A DNA stretch of 64,000 nt from Bacteroides sp. M10 (lineage in GTDB: Bacteria; Bacteroidota; Bacteroidia; Bacteroidales; Bacteroidaceae). The notes under the pieces were generated by a model, which searched no databases, was not told where the DNA came from, and saw only the letters and a list, made by a program, of their open reading frames with translations. The stretch is taken from the NCBI RefSeq assembly GCF_014334015.1, contig NZ_CP060488.1, positions 2,624,501-2,688,500 of the forward strand, read 5' to 3'. The translations under genes were made by a program, and so were the position numbers. Below are positions 62,649-64,000 of the stretch, piece by piece; the stretch's first letter is position 1, and each line of letters begins with the position of its first letter.

Positions 62649-64000
62649 ATGAGACATATTTATAGTACATATAAAGAGCATTATAAAGCACTAATTTTTC
62701 TCGGACTGCCGATTGTGATCGGTCAAATAGGAGTAATCGTTCTTGGATTTGCGGATACGTTAATGATCGGACATCATAGTACGATTGAGCTGGGAGCAGC
62801 TTCCTTCGTCAATAATGTGTTCAATCTGGCGATAATTTTCAGCACGGGTTTTTCGTATGGGTTGACTCCGATTGTGGGAGGTTTGTATGGAACCCGCCAG
62901 TATGCCCCTGCGGGACAGGCTTTACGCAACAGTTTGCTGGCAAACCTGATGGTTGCATTGCTGCTGACTATCTGTATGACTGTTCTTTATCTAAATATAG
63001 AACGTCTCGGACAGCCGGAAGAATTGATTCCCCTGATTAAGCCGTATTACCTTGTTTTGCTCGCTTCACTCGTGTTTGTTATGCTTTTCAATGGATTCAA
63101 GCAGTTTACAGACGGAATTACGGATACAAAAACCGCTATGTGGATATTGCTTGGTGGAAATGTCTTGAATATCATAGGAAACTATATCCTGATTTATGGA
63201 AAGCTCGGATTGCCCGAGTTAGGTCTGTTGGGAGCAGGTATCAGCACGCTGTTCTCGCGTATCGTGATGGTGATTATATTTATCATCATCTTTATGCGTA
63301 GTCCGCGTTTTGTCCGCTATAAGATTGGCTTTTTCCGTTTGGGATGGTCACGAGCTATATTTGGACGTTTGAACGGCCTCGGATGGCCGGTTGCTTTTCA
63401 AATGGGAATGGAGACAGCCTCCTTTAGTCTAAGTGCGATCATGATCGGTTGGCTGGGTACTATCGCTCTGGCTTCTCATCAGGTTATGCTGGCTATTTCA
63501 CAGTTTACATTTATGATGTATTACGGTATGGGTGCCGCTGTGGCTGTTCGTGTCAGTAATTTCAAAGGTCAGAATGATATCATCAATGTACGTCGTTCTG
63601 CCTATGCAGGTTTTCATCTGATGATGACATTGGGCGTTGTGCTTTCTTTGATTGTCTTCCTTTGCCGGAATTACTTGGGAGGCTGGTTTACCGACAGTCA
63701 GGAAGTGGCTGCTATGGTGACCTCTCTAATCTTCCCTTTCCTCGTTTATCAGTTTGGCGACGGACTGCAGATTACTTTCGCCAACGCTTTGCGTGGAATT
63801 TCAGATGTAAAACTAATGATGGTGATTGCTTTTGTCGCCTATTTCATTATTTCCCTTCCTGTAGGTTATTTCTGTGGCTTTGTGATGGGATGGGGAGTAG
63901 TAGGTGTCTGGATGGCGTTCCCTTTTGGCTTGACAAGCGCAGGATTGATGCTTTGGTGGCGTTTTCACCACATGACGAAACTCCCCGAACCTCATCCCAA
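62649..64000 (+). CDS. MATE family multidrug/Na+ efflux transporter (NorM-like), 3' end outside window
   Basis: At least 450 codons open to the window edge. It begins MRHIYSTYKEHYKALIFLGLP; the ATG at 62649 follows the M16 stop by 84 bp. Pattern of 12 membrane helices in two bundles, with IGQIGVIVLGFADTLMIG (helix 1, the usual FADTLMIG-type motif), GFSYGLTPIVGGLYG (helix 2), GNVLNIIGNYILIYG, and the second-half equivalent GLGWPVAFQMGMETASFSLSAIMIGWLG. These are the standard MATE signatures. It exports cationic compounds with Na+ or H+. Substrate unknown. The reading frame appears intact to the last base. Confidence 0.93.
   Translation, partial: MRHIYSTYKEHYKALIFLGLPIVIGQIGVIVLGFADTLMIGHHSTIELGAASFVNNVFNLAIIFSTGFSYGLTPIVGGLYGTRQYAPAGQALRNSLLANLMVALLLTICMTVLYLNIERLGQPEELIPLIKPYYLVLLASLVFVMLFNGFKQFTDGITDTKTAMWILLGGNVLNIIGNYILIYGKLGLPELGLLGAGISTLFSRIVMVIIFIIIFMRSPRFVRYKIGFFRLGWSRAIFGRLNGLGWPVAFQMGMETASFSLSAIMIGWLGTIALASHQVMLAISQFTFMMYYGMGAAVAVRVSNFKGQNDIINVRRSAYAGFHLMMTLGVVLSLIVFLCRNYLGGWFTDSQEVAAMVTSLIFPFLVYQFGDGLQITFANALRGISDVKLMMVIAFVAYFIISLPVGYFCGFVMGWGVVGVWMAFPFGLTSAGLMLWWRFHHMTKLPEPHP

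Overview
The window reads as chromosomal DNA of a gut Bacteroides (Bacteroidota), probably a relative of B. thetaiotaomicron or B. ovatus. The grounds are SusC/SusD pairs, hybrid two-component regulators with AraC-type output domains, lipoprotein export signals of the CDD/CSDD type, S-type sulfatases, and -7 promoter boxes of the form TAnnTTTG. No database search was possible, so family calls rest on motifs read in the translations.

Layout. (1) Positions 1-15153, + strand: the 3' part of a polysaccharide utilization locus (PUL). It runs from a SusC C-terminus through a SusD with a frameshift at a G7 tract, a fasciclin-like lipoprotein, a surface lipoprotein, a clan GH-A-like hydrolase, a DUF6528-like beta-propeller lipoprotein, a GH71/99-like protein, GH31, GH2 and an SGNH acetylesterase, ending at a strong terminator. 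Its substrate is not evident. (2) 15154-17770: an AT-rich spacer with DnaA-box-like iterons, an initiator tRNA-Met (- strand), then an operon of TetR regulator, fabG-like reductase and RluA-family pseudouridine synthase, followed by a long inverted repeat. (3) 17771-44131: an alpha-mannan PUL resembling, from memory, the B. thetaiotaomicron yeast-mannan locus MAN-PUL2. A lone GH92 (+) is followed by a - strand block transcribed GH92, phosphodiesterase/phosphatase-like lipoprotein, GH76, GH125, GH130. A divergent HTCS regulator (+) leads to a lectin-like surface lipoprotein, SusE-like protein, surface GH76, SusC, SusD and a second lectin-like lipoprotein.

(4) 44132-58830: a small secreted protein, then a second PUL on the - strand (SusC, SusD, sulfatase, GH29 alpha-L-fucosidase, sulfatase) with its divergent HTCS; this suggests sulfated fucosylated host or marine-type glycans. 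(5) 58831-64000: an NtrC-type sigma-54 response regulator (-), then a cyclophilin-type lipoprotein, an M16 peptidase and a MATE transporter cut by the window edge (+).

In the mannan locus, surface GH76 and lectin-like proteins would bind and cut the alpha-1,6 backbone, SusC/SusD import the fragments, and periplasmic GH92, GH76, GH125, GH130 and the phosphatase-like lipoprotein would trim side chains, backbone, beta-1,2 caps and phosphate.

The most unusual signals are two intergenic arrays of short palindromic half-sites, at 21920-22103 and 58907-59000. They have different sequences but the same 22-bp period. Other points of interest are 21-22 bp spaced direct repeats upstream of both PUL promoters (likely HTCS operators), the SusD frameshift, and the iterons beside the initiator tRNA.
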